Source: JBIOJM01 sp044450785
GTDB lineage: Bacteria; Planctomycetota; Planctomycetia; Isosphaerales; Isosphaeraceae
Direction of reading: 5' to 3'
DNA length: 62,081 bases
NCBI GenBank assembly: GCA_044450785.1
Contig: JBIOJM010000015.1
Location: 1 to 62,081 of the forward strand
The notes beneath the pieces were generated by a model that was given only the letters and a program-made list of their open reading frames with translations, ran no database searches and had not been told where the DNA came from. Shown piece after piece: positions 45,773-53,517 of the stretch. Positions within the stretch are counted from its first letter, which is position 1. Every line of letters starts with the position of its first letter. The translations under genes were made by a program, and so were the position numbers.

Positions 45773-46660
45773 ATGAACATTCACATTGGCAGTGCGCCGG
45801 ACTCCTGGGGCGTCTGGTTCCCCAGCGATCCCAAGCAGATTCCCTGGCAGCGATTCCTCGACGAGATCGCCCTGGCCGGCTACGGGTGGACGGAGCTCGG
45901 TCCGTACGGCTACTTGCCCACGGACCCGACGATCCTGCGCGCCGAGCTCGATCAGCGAGGGTTGAAGGCGACCGCGTCCTTCGCCATGGGCCACCTCGAG
46001 GACCCGGCTGCTTGGCCCGATCTGGAGCGGCAAATCTCCGGCGGCGGCGAGCTGGTGGCCGCCCTGGGCGGCCGCTTCCTGGTGCTCATCGATGACACCT
46101 ATTCGGATTTGTTCACAGGCCAGCCCATCAGGCCGGCCCGGCTCGATGATGGCGGTTGGAAGCGATTGATCGACGCCACGCACCGCGCGGCCGATCTGGC
46201 AAGCGCGCGCCTCGGGCTGCGCCTGGTTTACCACCCGCACGCGGAGACACATGTCGAATACGAGGACCAGATCGAGGCGTTCCTGGAGCAGACCGACCCG
46301 ATCCGCGTGTCGCTCTGCCTCGATACGGGACATCATGCGTACCGCGGCGGCGATCCCGTCGCCTTCTTCCGCCGCCACCACGACCGCATCCGCTACCTGC
46401 ACTTGAAGAGCGTCGATCGCCAGAAGCAAGAATGGGTCGAGCGGGAGCACGTTCCCTTTGCAATCGCCGTGGCCAACGACATGTTCTGCGAGCCATCCGA
46501 GGGCGCCGTCGACTTCATCGCGTTTCGCGACGCGCTGCGCGAGGTCGACTATGACGGTCTCGCGACCGTCGAGCAGGATATGTACCCCGCACCATTCGAC
46601 AAGCCGCTGCCCATCGCTCGGAGGACGCGAGCTTACTTGCGCTCGATCGGCCTGGGCTAG
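45773..46660 (+). CDS. IolE-like sugar isomerase/dehydratase (inosose dehydratase family, xylose-isomerase-like TIM barrel)
   Basis: 295 residues from the ATG at 45773. Begins 'MNIHIGSAPDSWGVWFP' and 'GYGWTELGPYGYLPTDPTIL', as in inosose dehydratase IolE and related AP-endonuclease-2-type barrels. Metal-site candidates: Glu in 'WTELGPYG', 'LVYHPHAETHVEYEDQIEAF', Asp-His in 'SLCLDTGHHAYRGGD', 'IRYLHLKSVD' and 'LATVEQDMYP'. IolE converts scyllo-inosose to the diketone used by IolD, the gene 25 bp upstream, so this function is likely though not certain from motifs alone; a sugar epimerase is the alternative. The stop codon abuts an inverted heptamer array. Confidence 0.82.
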   Translation: MNIHIGSAPDSWGVWFPSDPKQIPWQRFLDEIALAGYGWTELGPYGYLPTDPTILRAELDQRGLKATASFAMGHLEDPAAWPDLERQISGGGELVAALGGRFLVLIDDTYSDLFTGQPIRPARLDDGGWKRLIDATHRAADLASARLGLRLVYHPHAETHVEYEDQIEAFLEQTDPIRVSLCLDTGHHAYRGGDPVAFFRRHHDRIRYLHLKSVDRQKQEWVEREHVPFAIAVANDMFCEPSEGAVDFIAFRDALREVDYDGLATVEQDMYPAPFDKPLPIARRTRAYLRSIGLG

Positions 46661-46694
46661 TCCTTCGTCCTTGGTCATTAGTCCTTGGTCCTTC
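46660..46694. repeat. Heptamer array preceding the IVP-type gene (inverted orientation)
   Basis: Five consecutive 7-mers: GTCCTTC, GTCCTTG, GTCATTA, GTCCTTG, GTCCTTC. They are the reverse complement of the GGACNAA units that follow the next gene, so the IVP-type gene is bracketed by arrays in opposite orientation. Confidence 0.7.
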
Positions 46695-46711
46695 GCCCGT
46701 GGTGAATTGGC

Positions 46712-47254
46712 ATGGCGACAACGCAGTTCGAGAAGTTGCGGGTGTATCAACTCGCGGAAACGCTAGCGGACGAGGTGTGGTCCATCGTCATGGGGTGGAA
46801 CACGTTCGCGAAGGATACGGTGGGAAAGCAACTGGTTCGCGCCGCCGATAGCATCGGGGCGAATATCGCCGAGGGAAGCGGAAGGCGCAGTTTTCAAGAC
46901 AACCGACGTTTCGTGAAGATTGCACGGGCATCGCTCTATGAAACCAAGCACTGGCTGCGTCGCGCCTTCAAGCGGAAACTCCTTTCCGAAGAACAGGTCA
47001 CGACGTTGAAGCACTTGCTCGACAACCTCGCCCCATGCTTGAACGCTTACCTGAATTCGATCGGCCGCACCGAGTCCAAGCACGATGGACCAAGGACGAA
47101 GAACGACGGACCAAGGACGAAGGACGACGGACCAAGGACTAAGGACGACGGACCAAGGACTAAGGACGACGGACCAAGGACTAAGGACGACGGACCAAGG
47201 ACTAAGGACGACGGACCAAGGACTAAGGACGATGGACCAAGGACTAAGGACTAA
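46712..47254 (+). CDS. Four-helix-bundle protein (23S rRNA intervening-sequence protein type) with repeat-encoded C-terminal tail
   Basis: 180 residues. The first ~120 are the family's helical bundle: 'FEKLRVYQLAETLADEVWSI', 'VGKQLVRAADSIGANIAEG', 'GRRSFQDNRRFVKIARASLY' and 'ETKHWLRRAF'. This matches the proteins first found inside 23S rRNA intervening sequences, and also as free-standing genes of unknown function. From about residue 125 the frame reads into a 21-bp DNA repeat and encodes 'DGPRTKD' units, because 21 is a common multiple of 7 and 3. The true family end is near 'YLNSIGR', so the repeats have probably replaced or extended the stop. A heptamer array in the opposite orientation ends 17 bp before the start codon. 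No rRNA gene is near, so it is a free-standing copy splitting the catabolic cluster. Confidence 0.85.
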   Translation: MATTQFEKLRVYQLAETLADEVWSIVMGWNTFAKDTVGKQLVRAADSIGANIAEGSGRRSFQDNRRFVKIARASLYETKHWLRRAFKRKLLSEEQVTTLKHLLDNLAPCLNAYLNSIGRTESKHDGPRTKNDGPRTKDDGPRTKDDGPRTKDDGPRTKDDGPRTKDDGPRTKDDGPRTKD

Positions 47255-47280
47255 GGACGATGGACCAAGGACTAGGGACT
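47087..47280. repeat. Heptamer/21-bp tandem array at the end of the IVP-type gene
   Basis: Built of 7-mers GGACCAA, GGACTAA/GGACGAA and GGACGAC in a 21-bp super-unit. GGACCAA recurs at 47087, 47108, 47129, 47150, 47171, 47192, 47213 and 47234, then at 47262 after a 28-bp spacing. It encodes the C-terminal tail of the IVP-type protein and supplies the ATG of the following transporter gene. There are no spacers, so it is not a CRISPR. Confidence 0.9.
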
Positions 47281-48567
47281 TCGGCCCCGCCCACGGCGGT
47301 GCGGTACCGGGTTTTGGGCCTCGCGTGCGCGCTCGCCGTGGTGACGTACATCCACCGGCTCGGCTTTTCGACCGGAGCCCCCGAAATCAAGCGGAGCCTG
47401 GGCCTGCACGACGAGCAGATCGGGTACGTGATGGCGGCGTTCCTGGTGGCCTATGGCCTCTTCCAGATGCCTCTCGGCCTGCTGGGCGACCGCCTGGGGG
47501 GACGGCACGTCCTGACGATCCTGGTGCTCGGTTGGTCGCTGCTGACGGCCGCGGTGGCCCTGGCCGTCCTCCTGCCGCCGGAACCGGCAATCCAGTTCGC
47601 CTTCCTGCTGGCCGTGCGCTTTCTGTTCGGTGCGTTCCAGGCCGGCGGGTTTCCGGTCCTGGGCCGGATCATGGCCGACTGGATGCCGATAACCCAGCGC
47701 GGTTTCGCGCAGGGCAGCATCTGGATGTTCAGCCGGTGGGGCGGCGCCTTGATCCCATTCCTCCTCACCTGGCTGTTCGCGGTTTGGGGAGACTGGCCCA
47801 TGCCGTTCGTGATGATTGCCGGCCTGGGCGTTCTCTGGTGCGGCGTGTTCTGGCCCTGGTATCGCAACCTGCCGGAGGAGATGGTCCAGGTCAATCGCGC
47901 GGAACGAAAGATCATCGGGGCCGGCCGCCCGCCCGAGTCGGAGCAGCCGTCTTCGGTCCCCTGGTCGAGGATGGCGGGATCATCGAGCGTGTGGGCCCTC
48001 TGCCTGATGTATGGCTTCAATGGCTTCTCGGGCAACTTCTTCACAAGCATGCTGCCCCTCTATCTCCGTGAGCATCGCCATCTCGCCCCTGACCAATCAG
48101 CGTGGCTCTCGTCGATGCCTTTGGCAGCCGGCTCGGTGGCCTGCTTGCTGGGCGGCTCCGCGTCGGACTGGGTGATCCGGCGGTGGGGCAGTCGCACATG
48201 GGGACGGCGATCGGTCGGGTGTCTGGGCATGGCTCTCGCAGGCACGTCGCTCTTCTCGACACTTTGGGTCGAGGACATCAGGCTGCTCGGCCTGCTCTTG
48301 ACCGCGACGTTTTTCTGCAGCGATTTGTGCATGGGGCCGGCGTGGGCCTCCTGCGCCGACATCGGCGAACGCTACGCCGGCACGTTGAGTGGAGCGATGA
48401 ACATGGTCGGAGCGCTTGCCGGTGCCTCCGGTGCCGCCATGGCGGGCTTCCTCTTCCGGCGCGGCCGGCCGGAACTGGTGTTCCTCATCTTCTCGGGCGT
48501 CTACATCCTGGCCGCGCTTTGCTGGCTCAAGGTGGACGCCAAGAAACGATTGGCCGATCCAGACTAA
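47260..48567 (+). CDS. MFS transporter, anion:cation symporter (hexuronate/glucarate permease-like)
   Basis: 435 residues, twelve predicted membrane segments. MFS signature between helices 2 and 3: 'LGDRLGGRHVLTILVLGWSL'. Other family segments: 'RFLFGAFQAGGFPVLGRIMA', 'QGSIWMFSRWGGALIPFLL' and 'ADIGERYAGTLSGAMNMVG'. The ACS family carries sugar acids such as hexuronates, glucarate and galactonate. Together with the dehydratase and aldolase genes this supports uptake and use of a sugar acid. The start ATG lies inside the heptamer array and the first residues 'MDQGLG' are repeat-encoded, so the original start has been lost or replaced; the membrane core begins at 'AVRYRVLGLACALAVV'. Confidence 0.88.
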   Translation: MDQGLGTSAPPTAVRYRVLGLACALAVVTYIHRLGFSTGAPEIKRSLGLHDEQIGYVMAAFLVAYGLFQMPLGLLGDRLGGRHVLTILVLGWSLLTAAVALAVLLPPEPAIQFAFLLAVRFLFGAFQAGGFPVLGRIMADWMPITQRGFAQGSIWMFSRWGGALIPFLLTWLFAVWGDWPMPFVMIAGLGVLWCGVFWPWYRNLPEEMVQVNRAERKIIGAGRPPESEQPSSVPWSRMAGSSSVWALCLMYGFNGFSGNFFTSMLPLYLREHRHLAPDQSAWLSSMPLAAGSVACLLGGSASDWVIRRWGSRTWGRRSVGCLGMALAGTSLFSTLWVEDIRLLGLLLTATFFCSDLCMGPAWASCADIGERYAGTLSGAMNMVGALAGASGAAMAGFLFRRGRPELVFLIFSGVYILAALCWLKVDAKKRLADPD

Positions 48568-48577
48568 AGATCATGAA

Positions 48578-49615
48578 CTACTTGCCGAGGCAAACGCTGC
48601 CCTGCGGTCGGTGGCAGATCACGAAGGTCGTGCATTTGGACAGGTCTTTCAAGCGGGTCGCCCCGACGTAGGCACAGGCGCTCCGAATACCTCCCGTGAT
48701 TCCCTGGATCGTCTCCTTGACCGGGCCCTTGTACGGAACCGCGGCCTCCCTGCCTTCGCAAGCCCGATAGTCCCTTCGACCCCCGGCGTACTTGTCCAGC
48801 GCTTTCTGGCTCGACATGCCGTAGAACGCCATCTCGACGCGCTGGTCATCCTTCTCAACCCACTCCGCCTCACACTCGTCGTGCCCGGCGAGCATGCCTC
48901 CGAGCATCACGAAATCGGCACCGGCGGCGAACGCCTTGACCACATCTCCGGGCGACCGGCAACCGCCGTCTGCACAGACGTGACCCCGCAATCCGTGAGC
49001 CGCATCAGCGCACTCGATGATCGCCGAAAGCTGGGGGTAGCCCACGCCGGTCATCATCCGGGTCGTGCAGACGCTCCCAGGACCAATCCCGATCTTTACG
49101 ATGTCAGCGGCTCCAGAGATCAGGAGCTCTTGGACCATATCGGGCGTGGCCACATTGCCCGACATGATGGTCAAGTCGGGGAATGTTTCCCTGATCCGCT
49201 TGACCCGCTCCACGAAGTACTTGGTGTAGCCGTTCGCGGCATCGACGCAAACAAAGTGGAAATCCGCCTTCGATTTGACCGTCCTCAGCTTCTCGAACTC
49301 GTCGTCCTTGATTCCGAGCGTGAAGAACGTACTGCCTCGATGGACATCCTTGCTGAAGAAATCGATCAGCTTGTCCTCGGAATAATACTTGTGCAGACAG
49401 GTCATCATTTCGGGACCGAGCGCCTTTGCCATCGCCATCGTGCCGACGCTATCCATGTTGGAGGCGACGATCGGGATTCCCTCCCAGGTCGCTCCGCTGT
49501 TGAGGAATCGGTAGTCCCGTTGCAGGACAATGGTCGCCCGGCTGGGCGCTTCGGATCGCTTGGGACGGATCAGCACATCGTCGAAGTCGAGTTTGGGGTC
49601 GTTGTCGATCCGCAT
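48578..49615 (-). CDS. guaC: GMP reductase
   Basis: 345 residues from the ATG at 49615, chosen for GGAGG 9 nt upstream. Length and sequence fit the E. coli-type GMP reductase rather than IMP dehydrogenase: no CBS domains, 'LDFDDVLIRPKRSEAPSRA', 'IPIVASNMDSVGTMAMAKAL', 'FHFVCVDAANGYTKYFVERV', 'MSGNVATPDMVQELLISGAA', the catalytic-Cys loop 'VKIGIGPGSVCTTRMMTGVG', 'GHVCADGGCRSPGDVVKAFA' and 'FVMLGGMLAGHDECEAEW'. It converts GMP to IMP with NADPH, balancing A and G nucleotides. It converges tail to tail with the MFS gene, 10 bp apart, and links in function with the salvage operon at 53.5-58 kb. Confidence 0.92.
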   Translation of the reverse strand: MRIDNDPKLDFDDVLIRPKRSEAPSRATIVLQRDYRFLNSGATWEGIPIVASNMDSVGTMAMAKALGPEMMTCLHKYYSEDKLIDFFSKDVHRGSTFFTLGIKDDEFEKLRTVKSKADFHFVCVDAANGYTKYFVERVKRIRETFPDLTIMSGNVATPDMVQELLISGAADIVKIGIGPGSVCTTRMMTGVGYPQLSAIIECADAAHGLRGHVCADGGCRSPGDVVKAFAAGADFVMLGGMLAGHDECEAEWVEKDDQRVEMAFYGMSSQKALDKYAGGRRDYRACEGREAAVPYKGPVKETIQGITGGIRSACAYVGATRLKDLSKCTTFVICHRPQGSVCLGK

Positions 49616-49795
49616 GGCCGGCAACCTCCGCAAGCGGCAGAATCAGGGGAAGCGTGGCTCCAGGGTGCATTCTATCGCAAGAATCACTTGGCGTCCCTGA
49701 TCCCCGGCGTCGTCCAGTCCTCGTCGAGCAGTGCGGCGAGGATCGCCGCGAACATGCCACCCGGCGGCTCGGTGCCACGGGTGCCACGGCGGGAG

Positions 49796-50227
49796 CTACG
49801 TAGGCTCCTTGTCTCCCTGATGAACCTCCGATCGATGTTCCGCCCTCCTGGCGATCCTCCAGTGGACGAAATAGACGACCACATCGATTGCGAGGATGAT
49901 CAAGACAAAGACGGCACTCTGTTGAGCGCCCCTGCGCTCAAACGCCAAACCCTCCCGATACGTCTCGCGACAAAGACGTGTAACCTCATCGGAGGGCAGA
50001 CCCTTCTTGTCCGGAAAATACTGAAGGAACTGCTCGTTTGAATGATAGTAGGGAAGCTCTTGGAGCGTGAAGGCGGGTACTGTGATCTGAACGACATCAT
50101 ACAAGCCGACCCCGAGGGCGATGACGAAGCACAGAAGTGCGGAGAAGCACACGCAAAGGGCATAGATCTGGATCGGGGAACGGCTCATCGGATTCTTGCT
50201 CCCGCTCAATCTGGTGAGCGAGTTCAA
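49796..50227 (-). CDS. Small two-helix membrane protein of unknown function
   Basis: 143 residues with two membrane segments, 'YALCVCFSALLCFVIALGVG' and 'SAVFVLIILAIDVVVYFVHW', separated by a ~65-residue charged loop ('FTLQELPYYHSNEQFLQYFP', 'EVTRLCRETYREGLAFERRG') that would lie on one side of the membrane. I recognise the layout ('LYDVVQITVPAFTL', 'VHWRIARRA') as a small conserved family of no assigned function. A second Met at residue 14 starts just ahead of the first helix and is an alternative start. No clear operon partner; guaC begins 180 bp downstream. Confidence 0.7.
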   Translation of the reverse strand: MNSLTRLSGSKNPMSRSPIQIYALCVCFSALLCFVIALGVGLYDVVQITVPAFTLQELPYYHSNEQFLQYFPDKKGLPSDEVTRLCRETYREGLAFERRGAQQSAVFVLIILAIDVVVYFVHWRIARRAEHRSEVHQGDKEPT

Positions 50228-50504
50228 CAGCTCGCCGTGAACATGCCACCGGTCTCAATCGGCTTGAGTTTCCGGGCGCAGTCGGCACGAATCTGGTTGG
50301 GTGATCAAGGAAGGATAATCTAGGCTATCAAACGGTGAAAAGATAGGCGCGGAGTGGTCGCCGCTGATTCCCCGATCCTGATACCCACAGATCAGACTGC
50401 GTGGGAGGTGAGTGTGTCTTCCAGTGACTCGTCGAGGTTGCCGACGACGTTAGCGACGATGTTTCTTGGCGTCATCTCGGGCTGCGCCGGCTGCATTTTG
50501 AATC

Positions 50505-50558
50505 GGAAAAGGGGTCAGGAGCCTTTTGTGCTTCACAAAGGCTCCTGACCCCTTTTCC
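50505..50558. repeat. Long near-perfect palindrome (dispersed repeat or terminator)
   Basis: The arms GGAAAAGGGGTCAGGAGCCT... (50505-50530) and its inverted copy (50534-50558) differ by one extra T, leaving only a 3-nt loop. It lies in the 390-bp gene-free stretch 50228-50618, 60 bp past the stop of the minus-strand radical SAM gene. It may terminate that transcript, though there is no clear U-tract. I recognise the AAAAGGGGTCAGGAGCC theme from other planctomycete intergenic regions. Confidence 0.65.
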
Positions 50559-50618
50559 GTGACCCTTTGTCGCGGACTCCTTTGTTCGCGAGGTGAAGAC
50601 GCAACCGGCGGGTAGGAC

Positions 50619-51767
50619 CTACGGGGTCTCGGCCAGCGCCTCGGCCGTCTCGAGCCACTTCGGGGGCAGGTACACGCAGTCGGGCTCGGCGGCGTAGGGG
50701 TCGCCGGTGACGGCGTAGGCCCGCGCGCGGCTGCCGCCGCACAGGTGGCGGTACTCGCACACGCCGCACTTGCCGCCGAAGGTGTTCGCGTCACGCAGCC
50801 GGCGGAAGATCGGCGAGCGCTGGTAGACGTCGACCGGGTCGTTGAACGGGTACATCCCGCACACCATCGGCAAGAACCCGCTCGGGTGGATCAGACCCGT
50901 GTGGCTCACGAACATGATCCCACGGCCGTCGTTCACGCCGGGGAACCCGTGACCCGGGCCCCACGCGCGCCGGGCCGAGAGCCGCGGCGCGTCGCCCTCG
51001 ACCTCCTTGCGATGTTGCAGCACGAACCGGCGATAGTGCATCCCCTCGGTCGTCTTGATCACGAAACGGGCGTGCTGCGAGAGCTTCCAGAGACGCTCGA
51101 ACGCCGCCTCGTATTGCGCGCCCGTGAGCCGCAGCTCGGCGGTCGCGCGGCCCACCGGGACGATCAGGAACACCGACCAGAGCACCACGTTTTCGCCCGT
51201 GAGCAGCGCCGCGATGTCTTCGAGCTGGTCGTAGTTGTGCGGGTTGAGCGTGGTGTTGACCTGGAGCTTGATGTCGAACCGCAGCGCGTCGGTCATGATC
51301 CGTCCCGTCTGCTCGAAGCTCCCGTCCACCCCGCGCATACGGTCGTGAGTGGCCGCGTCGGCGCCGTCGATGCTCACGGCCATCCGCGCGATGCCCGCCT
51401 GCTTGAGCCGGCCGATCGCCTCGGTGGTGACCAGCGGCGTCGGCGAGGGCGTGATCGCCGTCTCGAGCCCCTGCGCCACCGCGTGTTCGATGAGCTCGAA
51501 GATGTCGGCCCGCTTCAGCGGGTCGCCGCCCGTGATCACCAGCAGCGGCGGCTCGGGGAAGGCGCGGAACCGCTCGATGAGGGCCTTCGACTGCGCGGTC
51601 GTCAGCTCGTTCGGGTCGGCCTGGCTCTGCGCGCAGGCGCGGCAGTGCACGCAGACCAGGTCGCAACTCCGGGTCACCTCGTAGAAGACGATGAACGGGC
51701 TGCGGTCGAAATCGCGTCGGGAGCGGCCCATCGGCGATCCCGGATGACCCGGGCGATGCTGGTCCAT
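50619..51767 (-). CDS. Radical SAM/SPASM protein (TIGR04053-like, heme-associated)
   Basis: 382 residues. The 4Fe-4S cluster motif CxxxCxxC is in 'FYEVTRSCDLVCVHCRACAQ', followed by the SAM-binding 'LLVITGGDPLKRADIFELIE' and 'MAVSIDGADAATHDRMRG'. The C-terminal SPASM region has the auxiliary-cluster cysteines in 'GGKCGVCEYRHLCGGSRARA' and a last Cys in 'AAEPDCVYLPP'. This fits the TIGR04053 radical SAM family, related to the AhbD and NirJ heme-modifying enzymes. It is divergent from protoporphyrinogen oxidase with 177 bp between start codons, which suggests a role in heme or tetrapyrrole modification. AGGTG precedes the ATG at 51767. Confidence 0.85.
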   Translation of the reverse strand: MDQHRPGHPGSPMGRSRRDFDRSPFIVFYEVTRSCDLVCVHCRACAQSQADPNELTTAQSKALIERFRAFPEPPLLVITGGDPLKRADIFELIEHAVAQGLETAITPSPTPLVTTEAIGRLKQAGIARMAVSIDGADAATHDRMRGVDGSFEQTGRIMTDALRFDIKLQVNTTLNPHNYDQLEDIAALLTGENVVLWSVFLIVPVGRATAELRLTGAQYEAAFERLWKLSQHARFVIKTTEGMHYRRFVLQHRKEVEGDAPRLSARRAWGPGHGFPGVNDGRGIMFVSHTGLIHPSGFLPMVCGMYPFNDPVDVYQRSPIFRRLRDANTFGGKCGVCEYRHLCGGSRARAYAVTGDPYAAEPDCVYLPPKWLETAEALAETP

Positions 51768-51944
51768 CAGGACACCTGCTCGTAAGATCGTGTGCGGAGG
51801 GTTCGACCCCTCCGGGCGCGGCCTCGCTGAACTGGCCTCGCCATAACGGATGTTCTTGTCCAGAATATAGATCCGAGCCGGCCGCGGTCAAGGGCACCGG
51901 CCGCGCGACCGGGACACGACGCGGGACGATTCGAGACGCGACTG

Positions 51945-53441
51945 ATGGATGACGTGATGGAGACAAGCCGGACACGGGACGACGCGACGACCGGTCCGCC
52001 TGCCGGCGCCCGCCGTCCGGGCGTGGTGGTGATCGGCGGGGGCGTCACGGGCCTGGCGGCCGCGCACCGGCTGGGCGAGGTGGCCCCGGGGGTGCGGGTG
52101 ACCGTGCTCGAGGCCGGGCCGCGACCCGGTGGGGTCCTGAAGACCGACCGGCGCGACGGGTTCCTGATCGAGGCCAGCTCCGACAGCTTCATCACGACGT
52201 TTCCGTGGGGCGTCGACCTGTGCCGCCGGCTCGGCATCGACGACCAGCTCATCCCCACCGCCGAGCGGGGCCGCCGCGCGTTCGTGGTCTTCAACGGCCG
52301 GCTCGAGCCGATCCCCGACGGCCTGCTCGTGATGGCGCCCACCCGCATCGGCCCGATGCTCCGCACGCCCATCCTCAGCCCCTGGGGCAAGCTTCGCATG
52401 GGCTGCGAACTGTTCGTGCCGCGGGGCAGCGGGAATGACGAGAGCCTGGCGTCGTTCGCCAGCCGCCGGTTCGGCCGCGAGGCCTTCGAGCGGCTCATCC
52501 AGCCGCTCGTCTCCGGCATGTACACCGGCGACCCGACCCTCCTCAGCGTGCAAGCCACGCTCCCGCGGTTCCTCGACATGGAACAGGCCCACGGCAGCCT
52601 GATCCGCGCGATGCGCAAGGGGAACTCGCTGCACGGCTCGGGCAAGAGCGTCGGCAGCGGCGCGCGGTACGGCATGTTCGTGGCGCTGCGCGACGGCATG
52701 TCGTCGCTCGTCGACGCCCTCGTCGCGCGGCTGCCGGCCGGAGCCCTGCGGTGCGAGGCCCGCGTGCAACGGATCGCCCGGCGCGACGACGGCCGGTGGT
52801 CGGTCACGGTCGGCGGGAATGAGCCGTCGGACATCGAAGCCGACGCCGTCGTCGTCGCCACCTCGACGGCCGACGCCTCGCGCCTCCTCGGTCCGGTCGA
52901 CCCGACGCTCGCCGGCCTGCTGGGCCGGATCAAGACAACGGGCAGCGTGGTCGTGTCGCTCGGCTACCGCCGCGAGCAGGTGGCACACGCGCTCGACGGG
53001 TTCGGGTTCGTGGTGCCGCTGCGCGAGAAACGGCTGATCCTGTCGGGCAGCTTCTCGAGCGTGAAGTTCCCGGGCTGGAGCCCCGAGGGCACGGTGCTCA
53101 TACGCGTGTTCGTGGGCGGGGCGAGCCGGCCCGAGCTGCTCCAGCGCGACGACGCCGAGCTCTACCGCATCGCCGGCGCCGAGCTCTCACAACTCCTGGG
53201 CATCACCGGCGAGCCAATCCTCCGCCAGCTCGCGCGCTGGCCGGGCGTGATGCCGCAATACGAGGTGGGCCACCGCGACCTCGTCGAGTCGATCGAGGAG
53301 GCGACCCGGGCCAACCCGGGCCTGGAAATGGCGGGCAACGCCTACCACGGCGTCGGTGTGCCCCAGTGCATCCACAGCGGCGAGAAGGCCGCCGAGCGCG
53401 TCGCCACGCGGCTGGGGGTCGCGAGCCAGCGACCATCGTAG
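51945..53441 (+). CDS. hemG: Oxygen-dependent protoporphyrinogen oxidase
   Basis: 498 residues (HemY of Bacillus, HemG in TIGR00562 nomenclature). FAD-binding Rossmann start 'VVVIGGGVTGLAAAHRLGEV' and 'TVLEAGPRPGGVLKTDRRDG', then 'LIEASSDSFITTFPWGVDLC', the family segment 'FERLIQPLVSGMYTGDPTLL', and the C-terminal FAD site 'LEMAGNAYHGVGVPQCIHSG'. It oxidises protoporphyrinogen IX to protoporphyrin IX in heme synthesis and is usually membrane-associated. The N-terminal ~20 residues precede the dinucleotide fold and are likely flexible; the second Met (51957) is an alternative start. Divergent from the radical SAM gene. Confidence 0.92.
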   Translation: MDDVMETSRTRDDATTGPPAGARRPGVVVIGGGVTGLAAAHRLGEVAPGVRVTVLEAGPRPGGVLKTDRRDGFLIEASSDSFITTFPWGVDLCRRLGIDDQLIPTAERGRRAFVVFNGRLEPIPDGLLVMAPTRIGPMLRTPILSPWGKLRMGCELFVPRGSGNDESLASFASRRFGREAFERLIQPLVSGMYTGDPTLLSVQATLPRFLDMEQAHGSLIRAMRKGNSLHGSGKSVGSGARYGMFVALRDGMSSLVDALVARLPAGALRCEARVQRIARRDDGRWSVTVGGNEPSDIEADAVVVATSTADASRLLGPVDPTLAGLLGRIKTTGSVVVSLGYRREQVAHALDGFGFVVPLREKRLILSGSFSSVKFPGWSPEGTVLIRVFVGGASRPELLQRDDAELYRIAGAELSQLLGITGEPILRQLARWPGVMPQYEVGHRDLVESIEEATRANPGLEMAGNAYHGVGVPQCIHSGEKAAERVATRLGVASQRPS

Positions 53442-53517
53442 GGCAGGCTAAGGCTCGCCACACGTAAGTCCAATCCCTGCAAGACCGTGACGACAAGGAC
53501 CAAGGACCCCGCTCCCC

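Noticed and set aside
47087..47280. CRISPR-like array
   Set aside because: Repeats are directly tandem with no unique spacers, and the unit is 7/21 bp.
51791..51816. T-arm-like sequence (GGTTCGACC context) suggesting a tRNA
   Set aside because: The flanking bases do not form a correct five-pair T-stem and no acceptor, D or anticodon arm can be drawn.
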